A program made the translations under genes and the position numbers. 5,381 nucleotides of DNA, from contig CAYVLI010000206.1 of NCBI GenBank assembly GCA_964452105.1, positions 1 to 5,381 of the forward strand. Direction: 5' to 3'. Below, one piece after another: positions 1-5,341 of this stretch. The notes below the pieces were generated by a model. That model worked only from the letters and a program-made list of their open reading frames with translations, searched no databases and was not told the origin of the DNA. This DNA is from CAYVLI01 sp964452105 [NCBI: uncultured Nitrospinota bacterium] (GTDB taxonomy: Bacteria > JAUXIQ01). Every line of letters begins with the position of its first letter. The stretch's first letter is position 1.

Positions 1-771
1 GTAATATGTGCCCGATACAGGGAAAGTATAGTCCAAACAGGAATAAGCAGCTGAATCGTTACAGTCGTCGTTCATTTTGAGTATGTGAAAGCCATCCCTG
101 TCATACAGAGTCAGTATGGAATCCACGAGGCCATTAGGGACATTAGGGACAACCTCAAAATAGAAGCGCTGGCCCGACTGAGCATCGAACCTGAAGAAAT
201 CCACGTCCTCGGGGATTTCCAGCGTACCTGGAACCTGTTGACCATCTGCGACAATAAGCGTAGCCCCTGGTGAGGGAACGTTTACGTGATCGTCTCCCGC
301 TGGATACGTAAGCTCACTCACCAGCAGGGAGTAGCTTCCCGAGCAGCAGTTGGCCCAGCTTGCCGCCTCAAGATAATAAATACCTCCTGCCGTAAAAGTG
401 TAAGTGATGCATGAGCGCCGGGTAGCCCCAAATCCCGGCCCGCAGTCATCATTGAAAGCCAGCGGTGTGACGCCGTCGCTGTCGTAGAGGGTCAAAACAG
501 AATCCGCGAGAGCGCCCAAAATTGTCTCCAGGTGATAGGAGGCGCCCGCCTGGGCATCGAAGCTGAAGAAATCTATGTCATCGACCGTCTCCAGGTTTGC
601 GTTGACTTCAACACCTACCAGAACAGGCAGGGCGGTGAGAGGATCGTCTCCTTCGATATCCACGGCGTATGCACGGGATATCATCAAAACTGTCGCAAGC
701 AGTGCCAGAGATATGACGGGGATGAGGCCTACCTTCCTCGATTTTTCTTTCCAGGCGGGGGAACCGTTCAT
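1..771 (-). CDS. Secreted PPC-domain repeat protein (3' end outside window)
   Basis: The reading frame is open from an ATG at 771 to the window edge (257 codons, no stop), so the protein is partial at its C-terminus. Residues 1-36 are a signal peptide: basic start, hydrophobic stretch at about 15-31, probable cleavage after A-Y-A36. Two copies of a bacterial pre-peptidase C-terminal (PPC) beta-sandwich follow, at about 63-150 and 185 to beyond 257. The paired landmarks are DDIDFFSFDAQAG (64-76) and EDVDFFRFDAQSG (188-200), then SVLTLYDSDG and SILTLYDRDG, then NDDC...C, then GGIYYLEA and SGTYY. Each copy has a C-x(7 or 10)-C pair after NDD (C110/C121; C237/C245), plausibly a disulfide in an exported protein. 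PPC domains usually sit at the C-terminus of secreted peptidases and assist secretion or substrate binding; no catalytic domain is visible. The start lies 1 base after the stop of the FTP/PepSY gene, which implies translational coupling. A peptidase or further PPC copies could follow beyond the edge. Confidence 0.85.
   Translation of the reverse strand, partial: MNGSPAWKEKSRKVGLIPVISLALLATVLMISRAYAVDIEGDDPLTALPVLVGVEVNANLETVDDIDFFSFDAQAGASYHLETILGALADSVLTLYDSDGVTPLAFNDDCGPGFGATRRSCITYTFTAGGIYYLEAASWANCCSGSYSLLVSELTYPAGDDHVNVPSPGATLIVADGQQVPGTLEIPEDVDFFRFDAQSGQRFYFEVVPNVPNGLVDSILTLYDRDGFHILKMNDDCNDSAAYSCLDYTFPVSGTYY
133..150 (-). repeat. 9-bp tandem duplication inside PPC repeat 2
   Basis: The plus strand reads ATTAGGGAC twice in a row, coding V-P-N-V-P-N (residues 208-213). 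The matching loop of PPC copy 1 (between L-E-T-I and A-D-S) is exactly three residues shorter. The extra unit therefore looks like an in-frame 9-base slippage duplication in a surface loop. Confidence 0.75.
178..573 (-). repeat. Internal direct repeat of the PPC domain
   Basis: The DNA coding the D-x-DFF-x-FDAQ motif is repeated at 178-201 and 550-573, with 22 of 24 bases identical. These mark the equivalent strand of the two PPC copies. The domain pair therefore arose by duplication inside the gene, and this core stayed similar while the surrounding loops diverged. Confidence 0.8.
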
Positions 772-772
772 G

Positions 773-1507
773 TCATTTTCTCTTGTAATGGCGAAGCATA
801 TCCTGCTTGAACAGCACCTCCCCGCTCCTGGCATCGACCATCACCAGCCATGTGCCGAAAGGTTCGTTCGCGGGAATTATCAGCTTCCAGGAGAGGGCGT
901 TTCGGTCGCCGGTGGGATAAATGACCAGCTCCGCCTGAGCATCTCCACGCAGCTCTCCTGCTACGCCGATATCCTCCATCGCTTTAGCCAGCGCCTTCTC
1001 CAGACTCACCGAAGGCCTGATATCTATATTTCCCAGGGGTTTGTAGCTGCTGGTTACGTAGTGAATCTTGCCGCCCTTCCGCATGTGCACATCCACACCG
1101 GAAAGGAACACTTTAACGCCCTTATAGTATTGCTGAAACCTTACATGGCTCGTTTTGAAGCCTTTTTTCACCTTCTCGGCACGGAGGTCCGAGATATCCT
1201 TTTTTTGCAGTAACAACTCCTTGTTCTTTTCCAGGAAGCTTTCAGCCGCCTCTTCCGGATTCCCCGGCAATTTCCGGTATTCGGAACCGTAAAGGGCCCT
1301 GGGGAGGCCCGTCTTCTTATCTAATTTCAGTTCCCATTTGCTTCCATGTGCTTCTTTGAACTTCTTAAAAACCTTTTCAGATGCGACCGCCCTCTGCTTG
1401 ACGGCATCCGGCGCCGGGAGCTCTCCCTGCACCCCCCGAGGAAGAAAAATGGTCACGAGGAGGACCACCGCTACTCCAGCAATCAGAATATCAGCCCTAT
1501 TTTTCAT
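773..1507 (-). CDS. Exported stand-alone FTP/PepSY propeptide-like protein
   Basis: This 244-residue protein has a signal peptide (MKNR, hydrophobic residues 7-23, possible cleavage after V-Q-G28). It then carries the two propeptide modules found ahead of the catalytic domain in thermolysin/fungalysin-type (M4/M36) metalloproteases. The FTP-like part spans about 58-165, with the typical strand HVRFQQYYKGVKVF (121-134) followed by GGKIHYVTSSYKP. The PepSY-like part spans about 168-237, with the SLEKALAKA helix, SWKLIIP strand and MVDARSGEVLF (223-233). In proteases these modules assist folding and inhibit the enzyme until cleaved. Here the frame ends with a stop right after PepSY; there is no HEXXH zinc motif. 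It could be a trans-acting chaperone or inhibitor of a protease coded elsewhere, or have a protease-independent role. It starts 12 bases after the cohesin gene, with only a weak purine-rich ribosome site (AAGAG), and ends 1 base before the PPC gene. The three probably share a transcript. Confidence 0.85.
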   Translation of the reverse strand: MKNRADILIAGVAVVLLVTIFLPRGVQGELPAPDAVKQRAVASEKVFKKFKEAHGSKWELKLDKKTGLPRALYGSEYRKLPGNPEEAAESFLEKNKELLLQKKDISDLRAEKVKKGFKTSHVRFQQYYKGVKVFLSGVDVHMRKGGKIHYVTSSYKPLGNIDIRPSVSLEKALAKAMEDIGVAGELRGDAQAELVIYPTGDRNALSWKLIIPANEPFGTWLVMVDARSGEVLFKQDMLRHYKRK

Positions 1508-1519
1508 TACTCTTAACTC

Positions 1520-2041
1520 TTATCTTTCCGGTTTGTTAACCTCTGGCGCCGACGCCGGCTTCCTGGTAAAGGTTCCATTAGAAATGGTAAACGGCATGGC
1601 GTTCCCCTTGTTGTCGGCGATGACCACACCCGTCAGCCGCAGCGGAGAGCTTCCACCCTCCGCCGAGGACTTATTCACTTTCAACGCTATGTAACCGATG
1701 ACGCCGCTCTCTTTTTTCATGGGTTTCAGGCGAGGATTGAACATCACCGCAGTGATCCAGCCCTCCCCATGGTTGGTTTGAGCATTCCAACCACTGGCCG
1801 TCTCTCCGAGGGTCAAGAGCTTGCCGTCGGCAACGCTCAGCACTGCAGGATCGAAGTTGAACCTGAACTGCAATCCTGTCACACCCGCAGCAGAGGAAAT
1901 AGTTATGGGCACTCGTACGCTGTCGCCGCCGGAGCTATCCTCCACCTTGAGCCCCACTTCCGCTCTTACGGAAACAACGGCCATAGTGAAAACCACAACA
2001 ACTACCATTGCAGCCATGCACATCCATCTAAACGTTCTCAT
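1520..2041 (-). CDS. Secreted single-cohesin-domain protein
   Basis: This 173-residue protein has a signal peptide (very hydrophobic residues 10-24, probable cleavage after V-R-A27) and one cohesin domain at about 29-158. The cohesin pattern is clear: GDSVRVPITISSAAGVTG, then LQFRFNFDPAVLSV (58-71), GWITAVMFNP (94-103), GVIGYIALKV (113-122), and LRLTGVVIADNKGNAMP near the end. The domain is about 130 residues, slightly short of the roughly 140 usual in cellulosomal cohesins. A short proline-rich tail (about 160-173) follows. There is no lipobox, LPXTG signal or SLH domain, so it is probably periplasmic or released. Cohesins bind dockerin domains; outside cellulosomes their partners are mostly unknown, and no dockerin is visible here. 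A strong ribosome site (GGAGGGTG, 2049-2056, 7 bases from the ATG) supports this start. It is the first gene of the second cluster. Confidence 0.88.
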   Translation of the reverse strand: MRTFRWMCMAAMVVVVVFTMAVVSVRAEVGLKVEDSSGGDSVRVPITISSAAGVTGLQFRFNFDPAVLSVADGKLLTLGETASGWNAQTNHGEGWITAVMFNPRLKPMKKESGVIGYIALKVNKSSAEGGSSPLRLTGVVIADNKGNAMPFTISNGTFTRKPASAPEVNKPER

Positions 2042-2048
2042 AAATTTT

Positions 2049-2056
2049 CACCCTCC
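2049..2056 (-). promoter_or_regulatory. Strong ribosome binding site of the cohesin gene
   Basis: The minus strand reads GGAGGGTG, a near-full Shine-Dalgarno match, ending 7 bases before the ATG at 2041. It fixes the start and is stronger than the sites of the two genes downstream. Confidence 0.85.
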
Positions 2057-2089
2057 AAAAATCTCAAGCAGATAATTACAACATTTAAA

Positions 2090-2118
2090 ATAATACAATA
2101 ATTCTCTGTCTTAAACAA
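2090..2118 (-). promoter_or_regulatory. Candidate sigma70-type promoter for the cohesin-FTP-PPC cluster
   Basis: On the minus strand TTGTTT (2118-2113) is followed after exactly 17 bases by TATTAT (2095-2090), in AT-rich surroundings. The -10 box matches the consensus at 5 of 6 bases and the -35 box at 3 of 6. Transcription would start near 2083, giving a leader of about 40 bases before the cohesin gene. Together with the upstream fold, it suggests the secreted-protein genes can be expressed separately from the pilin genes. Confidence 0.5.
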
Positions 2119-2127
2119 TTGGACGGT

Positions 2128-2175
2128 AAAAACAGGCAGGACATCTAAAATAGGCGACGCCTGAATGAGATGCCT
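2128..2175 (-). terminator. Possible weak terminator after the pilX-like gene
   Basis: On the minus strand AGGCATCT (2175-2168) can pair with AGATGTCCT (2146-2138) with one bulged base. They enclose a small AGGC/GCCT hairpin, and a run of five T (2132-2128) lies a few bases downstream. The stem is imperfect and there are several bases between stem and T-run, so termination would be partial at best. It begins about 10 bases after the pilX stop, the right place for an operon end. Confidence 0.35.
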
Positions 2176-2183
2176 TGGTATCT

Positions 2184-3878
2184 TTACTTCCGATACCACT
2201 TGTACATTTCGACGCTCCGTATGACGGGAGTGCCAGGCGGGAGGTTGGCAGCAGTTAGAAAGCGTGAATCGAAACCCCAGTCTCTAACCGGCGCAGTATA
2301 ATTGTTGCCGCCGTACTTCCATGGGCCTGTAGCCTTTTCGCTGTACCACAAACATAAAATTGAGCCTCGGTAGGTGAGGGTCCTGCCTGACCACTTTTCC
2401 AGGAAACGGAGCACGTTTTCCACACCGCCGTTATAGTTGCCCCAGGTAGTCTTGGTGTTACCGGTGGCGATAGCGGCGTTGACCGTCGTATTGGTCGCCA
2501 CCCTTTTGTATAGCGGCTTATTGCTGTTTGCGTCGTTCCAACTATTGGAAAGTATGGTCACTGCGTCACCCAGCACCGAGGCCGGCTGCCAGTTTACAGT
2601 ATTATAATCACCCTTTATATACGCGGGATTCTCGGAAGCAAGCGAAATGCCTCCCGTAGGGAGGGTGCTTCCGTTTACGAGACGAACGGCGGTATTTGCT
2701 GTAGTGTTTGAAAAATAAATTATGCGGTTGGTGGGCGTCTTGCCCCCTTCAATCAGTCTTGAAACGTCTATATCGGTAACAGTGACCCATTTTGTCTCGC
2801 GATAATCATACATGGTCCTTGTGGAAAGGGGGCTAATATAGGTACCGGGGTTGGAGGGGTCTTCATATGTCATATCGATTATAAAGCCATCGTTATCGTA
2901 AGCTACACCGTCGATTATTCTCAAGTCCGCCTTCCAATCATACTTGACAGATTTAGCGGTGGCGTCATCGTCCGGTTCGCGAGGCTCGATTATATCTTCG
3001 GCTTCATCTCCCGTGGGTATGGGTATGGCGAGTTGTGTCACGCCATGGCTGCTGTCTTTCACATTGCTGTCCCAGGTATCGATGGCTTTTGCCTTCCAGT
3101 TCGGGTCGGTGCTGTCGAAAGTCATATTCTGGTAAACACCGTCGCCGTCTTTTATGCGAACGTTTCCACCGGGGATGGTCCCGTTATCTTTGCGCTTGTG
3201 ATAAATATTTCCCGCCGATGTCACCACGGAATCGAAGGTCAGGGTGCTGTTGGCGCCTACATAAAGGTCGCCGTTGGAATGCACCCTTCCCGCAAAGGTC
3301 ATATTAGGGCCGGGGAACAGCTCCAGGTCGTTTTCGTAAAAAAGACCGAATTGAAAAGCGGGAATGAGGTGGTCTGTGACGGTCATATCCACCTCTGCGG
3401 AGACACCTGTACCGGAGCTTACCGGATTGGATACAATGACAAATGCCTGATCGGTTGCGTTGAGGCCCATGAATTGACCGCTGGCTATCTGGCCAGTCGT
3501 CGAAGCGCCCTGGGTGATGCTGAATCGTGCGCCGGAAAAGCTAAAACCGCTGATGGTCGGAGAACTCAAGCCATCCAGCGTGGATTGGGTAACGGAAATG
3601 CTGTTGGCCAGCAGGTTGGCCAATTTCCTGTACCCGTACTCTGCGCCGCCATCCGCTGCATAAAAAGCAGCGACCTTGTCCCTGTCCGTGCTGGCCAAAC
3701 CTATTTCCTCTTCGGTAGTATTCAGGGCGCTGAGACCGATCAACGTAAGCGCAAATAACAGGGCAAGGCTCATGGCCGCGATGAACCCCTTCTGGTCTGA
3801 CCCGGAGCCGAGCGACTTTTTTTTCGTGTCTTCTATCATCGTTCCTTCTTGTTCAGAATCATCCTTCATAAAATTCAT
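2184..3878 (-). CDS. pilX: PilX-like minor pilin with large beta-rich C-terminal region
   Basis: This 564-residue protein has a PilX-type N-terminus. A charged leader ends in QKG31, followed by the hydrophobic helix FIAAMSLALLFALTLIGLSA (32-51) and then a conserved-looking stretch with TTEEE and DRDKVAAFYAADGGAEYGY (65-83). Cleavage by the prepilin peptidase after G31 is likely. The fifth mature residue is Met, not the usual Glu, as often in PilX/GspK-type subunits placed at the pilus tip. The rest is much longer than classical PilX (under 200 residues). It is rich in G, N, S and T with a beta-helix-like part (GRVHSNGDLYVGANSTLTF, 197-215), resembling the long PilX proteins of deltaproteobacteria. 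The ATG at 3878 overlaps the pilW-like stop as ATGA, favouring translational coupling. An internal ATG at 3839 (residue 14) has a clearer ribosome site (AGAAGGA) and still leaves a full leader, so the start is uncertain. Confidence 0.85.
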   Translation of the reverse strand: MNFMKDDSEQEGTMIEDTKKKSLGSGSDQKGFIAAMSLALLFALTLIGLSALNTTEEEIGLASTDRDKVAAFYAADGGAEYGYRKLANLLANSISVTQSTLDGLSSPTISGFSFSGARFSITQGASTTGQIASGQFMGLNATDQAFVIVSNPVSSGTGVSAEVDMTVTDHLIPAFQFGLFYENDLELFPGPNMTFAGRVHSNGDLYVGANSTLTFDSVVTSAGNIYHKRKDNGTIPGGNVRIKDGDGVYQNMTFDSTDPNWKAKAIDTWDSNVKDSSHGVTQLAIPIPTGDEAEDIIEPREPDDDATAKSVKYDWKADLRIIDGVAYDNDGFIIDMTYEDPSNPGTYISPLSTRTMYDYRETKWVTVTDIDVSRLIEGGKTPTNRIIYFSNTTANTAVRLVNGSTLPTGGISLASENPAYIKGDYNTVNWQPASVLGDAVTILSNSWNDANSNKPLYKRVATNTTVNAAIATGNTKTTWGNYNGGVENVLRFLEKWSGRTLTYRGSILCLWYSEKATGPWKYGGNNYTAPVRDWGFDSRFLTAANLPPGTPVIRSVEMYKWYRK

Positions 3879-4729
3879 ATCCCTGAATTTCTAATATAGA
3901 CGCTGAACCGGACGATCCTTCTCCTGTAGCCGTCGCCTGAATAGTCGGAATCCGGTTTATTAGTCCGCACCGTCAGGGTAAAATTTATCTGTCTTATATC
4001 CTGAATTTGAGCCGAAGTGGGCGAATCCACAGTCGTTCCGTTGTTCAGCACATACTGTATCTGCATATTCTCCACACCCTCGGCCAGGAGTTCTGCACCG
4101 CCTCCCTGGTTAAGGTCGCGCATGAGCCTGGGATTATCGGGATCGGAAGTATCTATGGAATATGACATTATCCCTATCTTGGTGACCGTGCTTATGTCCT
4201 TGAGATATGTCTTTCCGAGCCCTGAGGGATAGTTAAAATCTGAAGAGGGATTGTACTGTATCTTGAGCGAGGGTAGAAGTTTTGTCAACTGCACTACTAT
4301 GTAATCCGCGCCGTCGGAGACTACCACCAGATCACCCACTGCAAAATTAGCTATTGTATCCACATCGACCACTGAGGCCGTGCCCGGCATATCTTTGGTC
4401 ACTATGGCATAAGGAGTATCCGTGAAGTTGGCGATTATGGATATGGAATCGGGGTTGCCTCCGGCGCCGCCATCACCCGGGATAATGCTGAAAGACTGTA
4501 TTATAGCGTAACCAGCCATCTGTACCTGTTTGGTGAGAATGCTTCTTATAATTCTCGAGCGCTGATTCATCCTCACTATCTGCTCACGGACACCGTAATT
4601 CTTATAGTAAGATATGTATAAGTTGAAAATAGCCAGTAAGACAATGCTGAAAATCGATATACTTATCAGTACCTCGATGAGGGTAAAACCCTCTGTTCCT
4701 CCTCGCATTTTTGAATCCGAAGACCACAT
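3875..4729 (-). CDS. pilW: PilW-like minor type IV prepilin
   Basis: This 284-residue protein has a textbook class III prepilin signal: short leader ending GTEG14, then FTLIEVLISISIFSIVLLAI (15-34), with Glu19 as the fifth mature residue needed for assembly and N-methylation. The sequence after the helix, RMNQRSRIIRSILTKQVQMAGYA (53-75), fits the PilW pattern of a polar helix ending in M-A-G-Y. The C-terminal part is a beta-rich globular head ending in RRRIVRFSVYIRNSGI, a PilW/GspJ-like end. It would act in the inner membrane and pilus as part of the minor-pilin priming complex with PilV and PilX. It begins 8 bases after the pilV-like stop. The AGGTAGG ribosome site overlaps that stop codon, which suggests coupled translation, and the gene end overlaps the pilX-like start by 4 bases. 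Confidence 0.9.
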   Translation of the reverse strand: MWSSDSKMRGGTEGFTLIEVLISISIFSIVLLAIFNLYISYYKNYGVREQIVRMNQRSRIIRSILTKQVQMAGYAIIQSFSIIPGDGGAGGNPDSISIIANFTDTPYAIVTKDMPGTASVVDVDTIANFAVGDLVVVSDGADYIVVQLTKLLPSLKIQYNPSSDFNYPSGLGKTYLKDISTVTKIGIMSYSIDTSDPDNPRLMRDLNQGGGAELLAEGVENMQIQYVLNNGTTVDSPTSAQIQDIRQINFTLTVRTNKPDSDYSGDGYRRRIVRFSVYIRNSGI

Positions 4730-4737
4730 ACTGAAAC

Positions 4738-5136
4738 CTACCTCATTGCTACTATGCTTCGGAATGTTACTTTATGCTCTCTGTCCGATCCCATCCAGCT
4801 TACTGTAATGGTGACGCTCTTCATATTCGCCTCAGGAGAATCGGCCGTAACTGCCACCACTCTCTTAAAATTCGAATAGCCGGATATCGAGCCGTAATCC
4901 TGTTGATAGCCGGCTATATCTTTGTATGTAGTATTTTTAATGACTTCCATAGCGTCCTGCGAAAGGGTGATAGCCGTGGACATACTATTACTGAAATTGT
5001 CTCCATGCACTCCTGTCAAGAACATACCGCTGGCTGCTGCTATCCCCACCGATACTATGGCCATCGATATCAGCAACTCTATGTACGTTATTCCCTCTTC
5101 TTTTGCTTTAACAAAATGTTTATGCATGGCTCTCAA
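4738..5136 (-). CDS. pilV: PilV-like minor type IV prepilin
   Basis: This 132-residue protein, the first gene after the riboswitch, has a prepilin signal AKEEG15 followed by ITYIELLISMAIVSVGIAAASG (16-37), with Glu20 at mature position 5. The stretch STAITLSQDAMEVIKNTTY (53-71) matches the A-x-x-L-x-Q-x-x-M-E-x-I pattern of PilV/GspI minor pilins, and a short beta-rich head follows. The role inferred from family and position is initiation of type IV pilus assembly together with the PilW- and PilX-like proteins. The longest start is a TTG codon at 5136 with AGGA (5145-5142) 5 bases upstream. An ATG three codons later (5127) has only a weak GAG upstream but still leaves a normal leader. I prefer TTG because of the ribosome site. 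Expression should depend on read-through of the terminator at 5151-5184. Confidence 0.88.
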   Translation of the reverse strand: MRAMHKHFVKAKEEGITYIELLISMAIVSVGIAAASGMFLTGVHGDNFSNSMSTAITLSQDAMEVIKNTTYKDIAGYQQDYGSISGYSNFKRVVAVTADSPEANMKSVTITVSWMGSDREHKVTFRSIVAMR

Positions 5137-5141
5137 ATAAG

Positions 5142-5145
5142 TCCT
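5142..5145 (-). promoter_or_regulatory. Ribosome binding site that favours the TTG start of pilV-like
   Basis: AGGA on the minus strand lies 5 bases before TTG (5136) but 14 bases before the nearest ATG (5127). It sits 5 bases after the terminator's T-run, so it is transcribed only when the terminator is bypassed. Confidence 0.6.
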
Positions 5146-5150
5146 AATTC

Positions 5151-5184
5151 AAAAAAACACCTATTCTTCTCGAAGAATAGGTGT
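5151..5184 (-). terminator. Strong intrinsic terminator (riboswitch expression platform)
   Basis: On the minus strand ACACCTATTCTT pairs perfectly with AAGAATAGGTGT (12 base pairs, CGAG loop, 5184-5157), and seven T follow at once (5157-5151, the first shared with the stem). It lies between the aptamer and the ribosome site of the pilV-like gene, not after a gene, so it acts as an attenuator. Its 5' arm is complementary over ten bases to an aptamer segment at 5269-5260, which provides a competing structure. Confidence 0.92.
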
Positions 5185-5193
5185 ATAAGAATT

Positions 5194-5207
5194 CGGTTTC
5201 TTAACCG
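5194..5207 (-). other. Small hairpin between aptamer and terminator
   Basis: The minus strand CGGTT-AAGA-AACCG forms a 5-bp stem with a 4-base loop. It separates the aptamer from the terminator and may hold them apart or take part in switching. The adjoining GCTGC (5211-5207) is complementary to GCAGC in the aptamer core (5235-5231). Confidence 0.5.
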
Positions 5208-5217
5208 CAGCATCATT

Positions 5218-5292
5218 CCCAGGCAACTCCGCTGCCCTCTCGGGCCGGTGGTTTTGCGTCCTATTCTTCCAAATAGATTGCCTTTTTCTGGG
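5218..5292 (-). ncRNA. Cyclic-dinucleotide riboswitch aptamer, GEMM-I (c-di-GMP-I) class
   Basis: The minus strand carries the hallmarks of the GEMM-I aptamer in order. Closing helix strand GGCAA (5282-5278) pairs with TTGCC (5226-5222), extended by CCCA (5292-5289) with TGGG (5221-5218). Then comes a hairpin CTATT-TGGAAG-AATAG whose GGAA is a GNRA tetraloop. Next is the conserved linker and helix start GGACGCAAAACCACCGG (5261-5245), where the class consensus has GGACGCAAAGCC. The second helix is short, GCCC-GAGA-GGGC, followed by AGCGG-AGTTGCC. This RNA class binds cyclic di-GMP, and a Geobacter subgroup binds 3',3'-cGAMP. With the terminator downstream it should control transcription of the pilV-pilW-pilX-like operon. 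The assignment rests on remembered consensus motifs and pairing, not a covariance-model search. Confidence 0.85.
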
Positions 5293-5313
5293 TGATAACT
5301 TCTGTCTGTCAAC

Positions 5314-5341
5314 ATAATAGGATATTCAGGAGTTACCCCAA
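5314..5341 (-). promoter_or_regulatory. Candidate promoter for the riboswitch-pilin transcript
   Basis: The minus strand has TTGGGG (5341-5336), a 16-base spacer and TATTAT (5319-5314). The -10 box is good (5 of 6) and the -35 box weak (3 of 6), so an activator may be needed. The predicted start near 5307 lies about 25 bases before the aptamer core, a sensible leader length. Confidence 0.45.

Noticed and set aside
85-273. 62-codon open frame on the plus strand (and the similar one at 532-810)
   Set aside because: Both are antisense to the PPC repeats. Their mutual similarity (GIEAEEI / SIEPEEI) simply mirrors the repeated PPC coding sequence.
575-1213. 212-codon open frame on the plus strand
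   Set aside because: It is antisense to the PPC and FTP/PepSY genes, spans their junction and has no recognisable domain.
1769-2101. Plus-strand open frames opposite the cohesin gene
   Set aside because: They have low-complexity His/Asn/Thr-rich translations typical of antisense to a signal peptide. The minus frame has a strong ribosome site and a cohesin domain.
3033-3758. 241-codon open frame on the plus strand
   Set aside because: It lies wholly antisense to the pilX-like gene, has no recognisable domain, and the minus-strand frame has clear prepilin features.
5157-5184. Palindrome as a possible insertion-sequence end or attachment site
   Set aside because: The seven-T run directly after it and its place between aptamer and ribosome site are fully explained by an intrinsic terminator. 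No transposase or target duplication is seen.
5307-5312. Perfect TTGACA on the minus strand as a -35 box
   Set aside because: No -10-like sequence lies 16-18 bases downstream (the region reads AGAAAAA), and a start there would fall inside the aptamer, removing its closing helix.
5133-5315. 60-codon open frame on the minus strand upstream of the pilV-like gene
   Set aside because: It runs straight through the aptamer, hairpin and terminator, whose conserved RNA motifs explain the sequence. It has no ribosome site or recognisable protein pattern.
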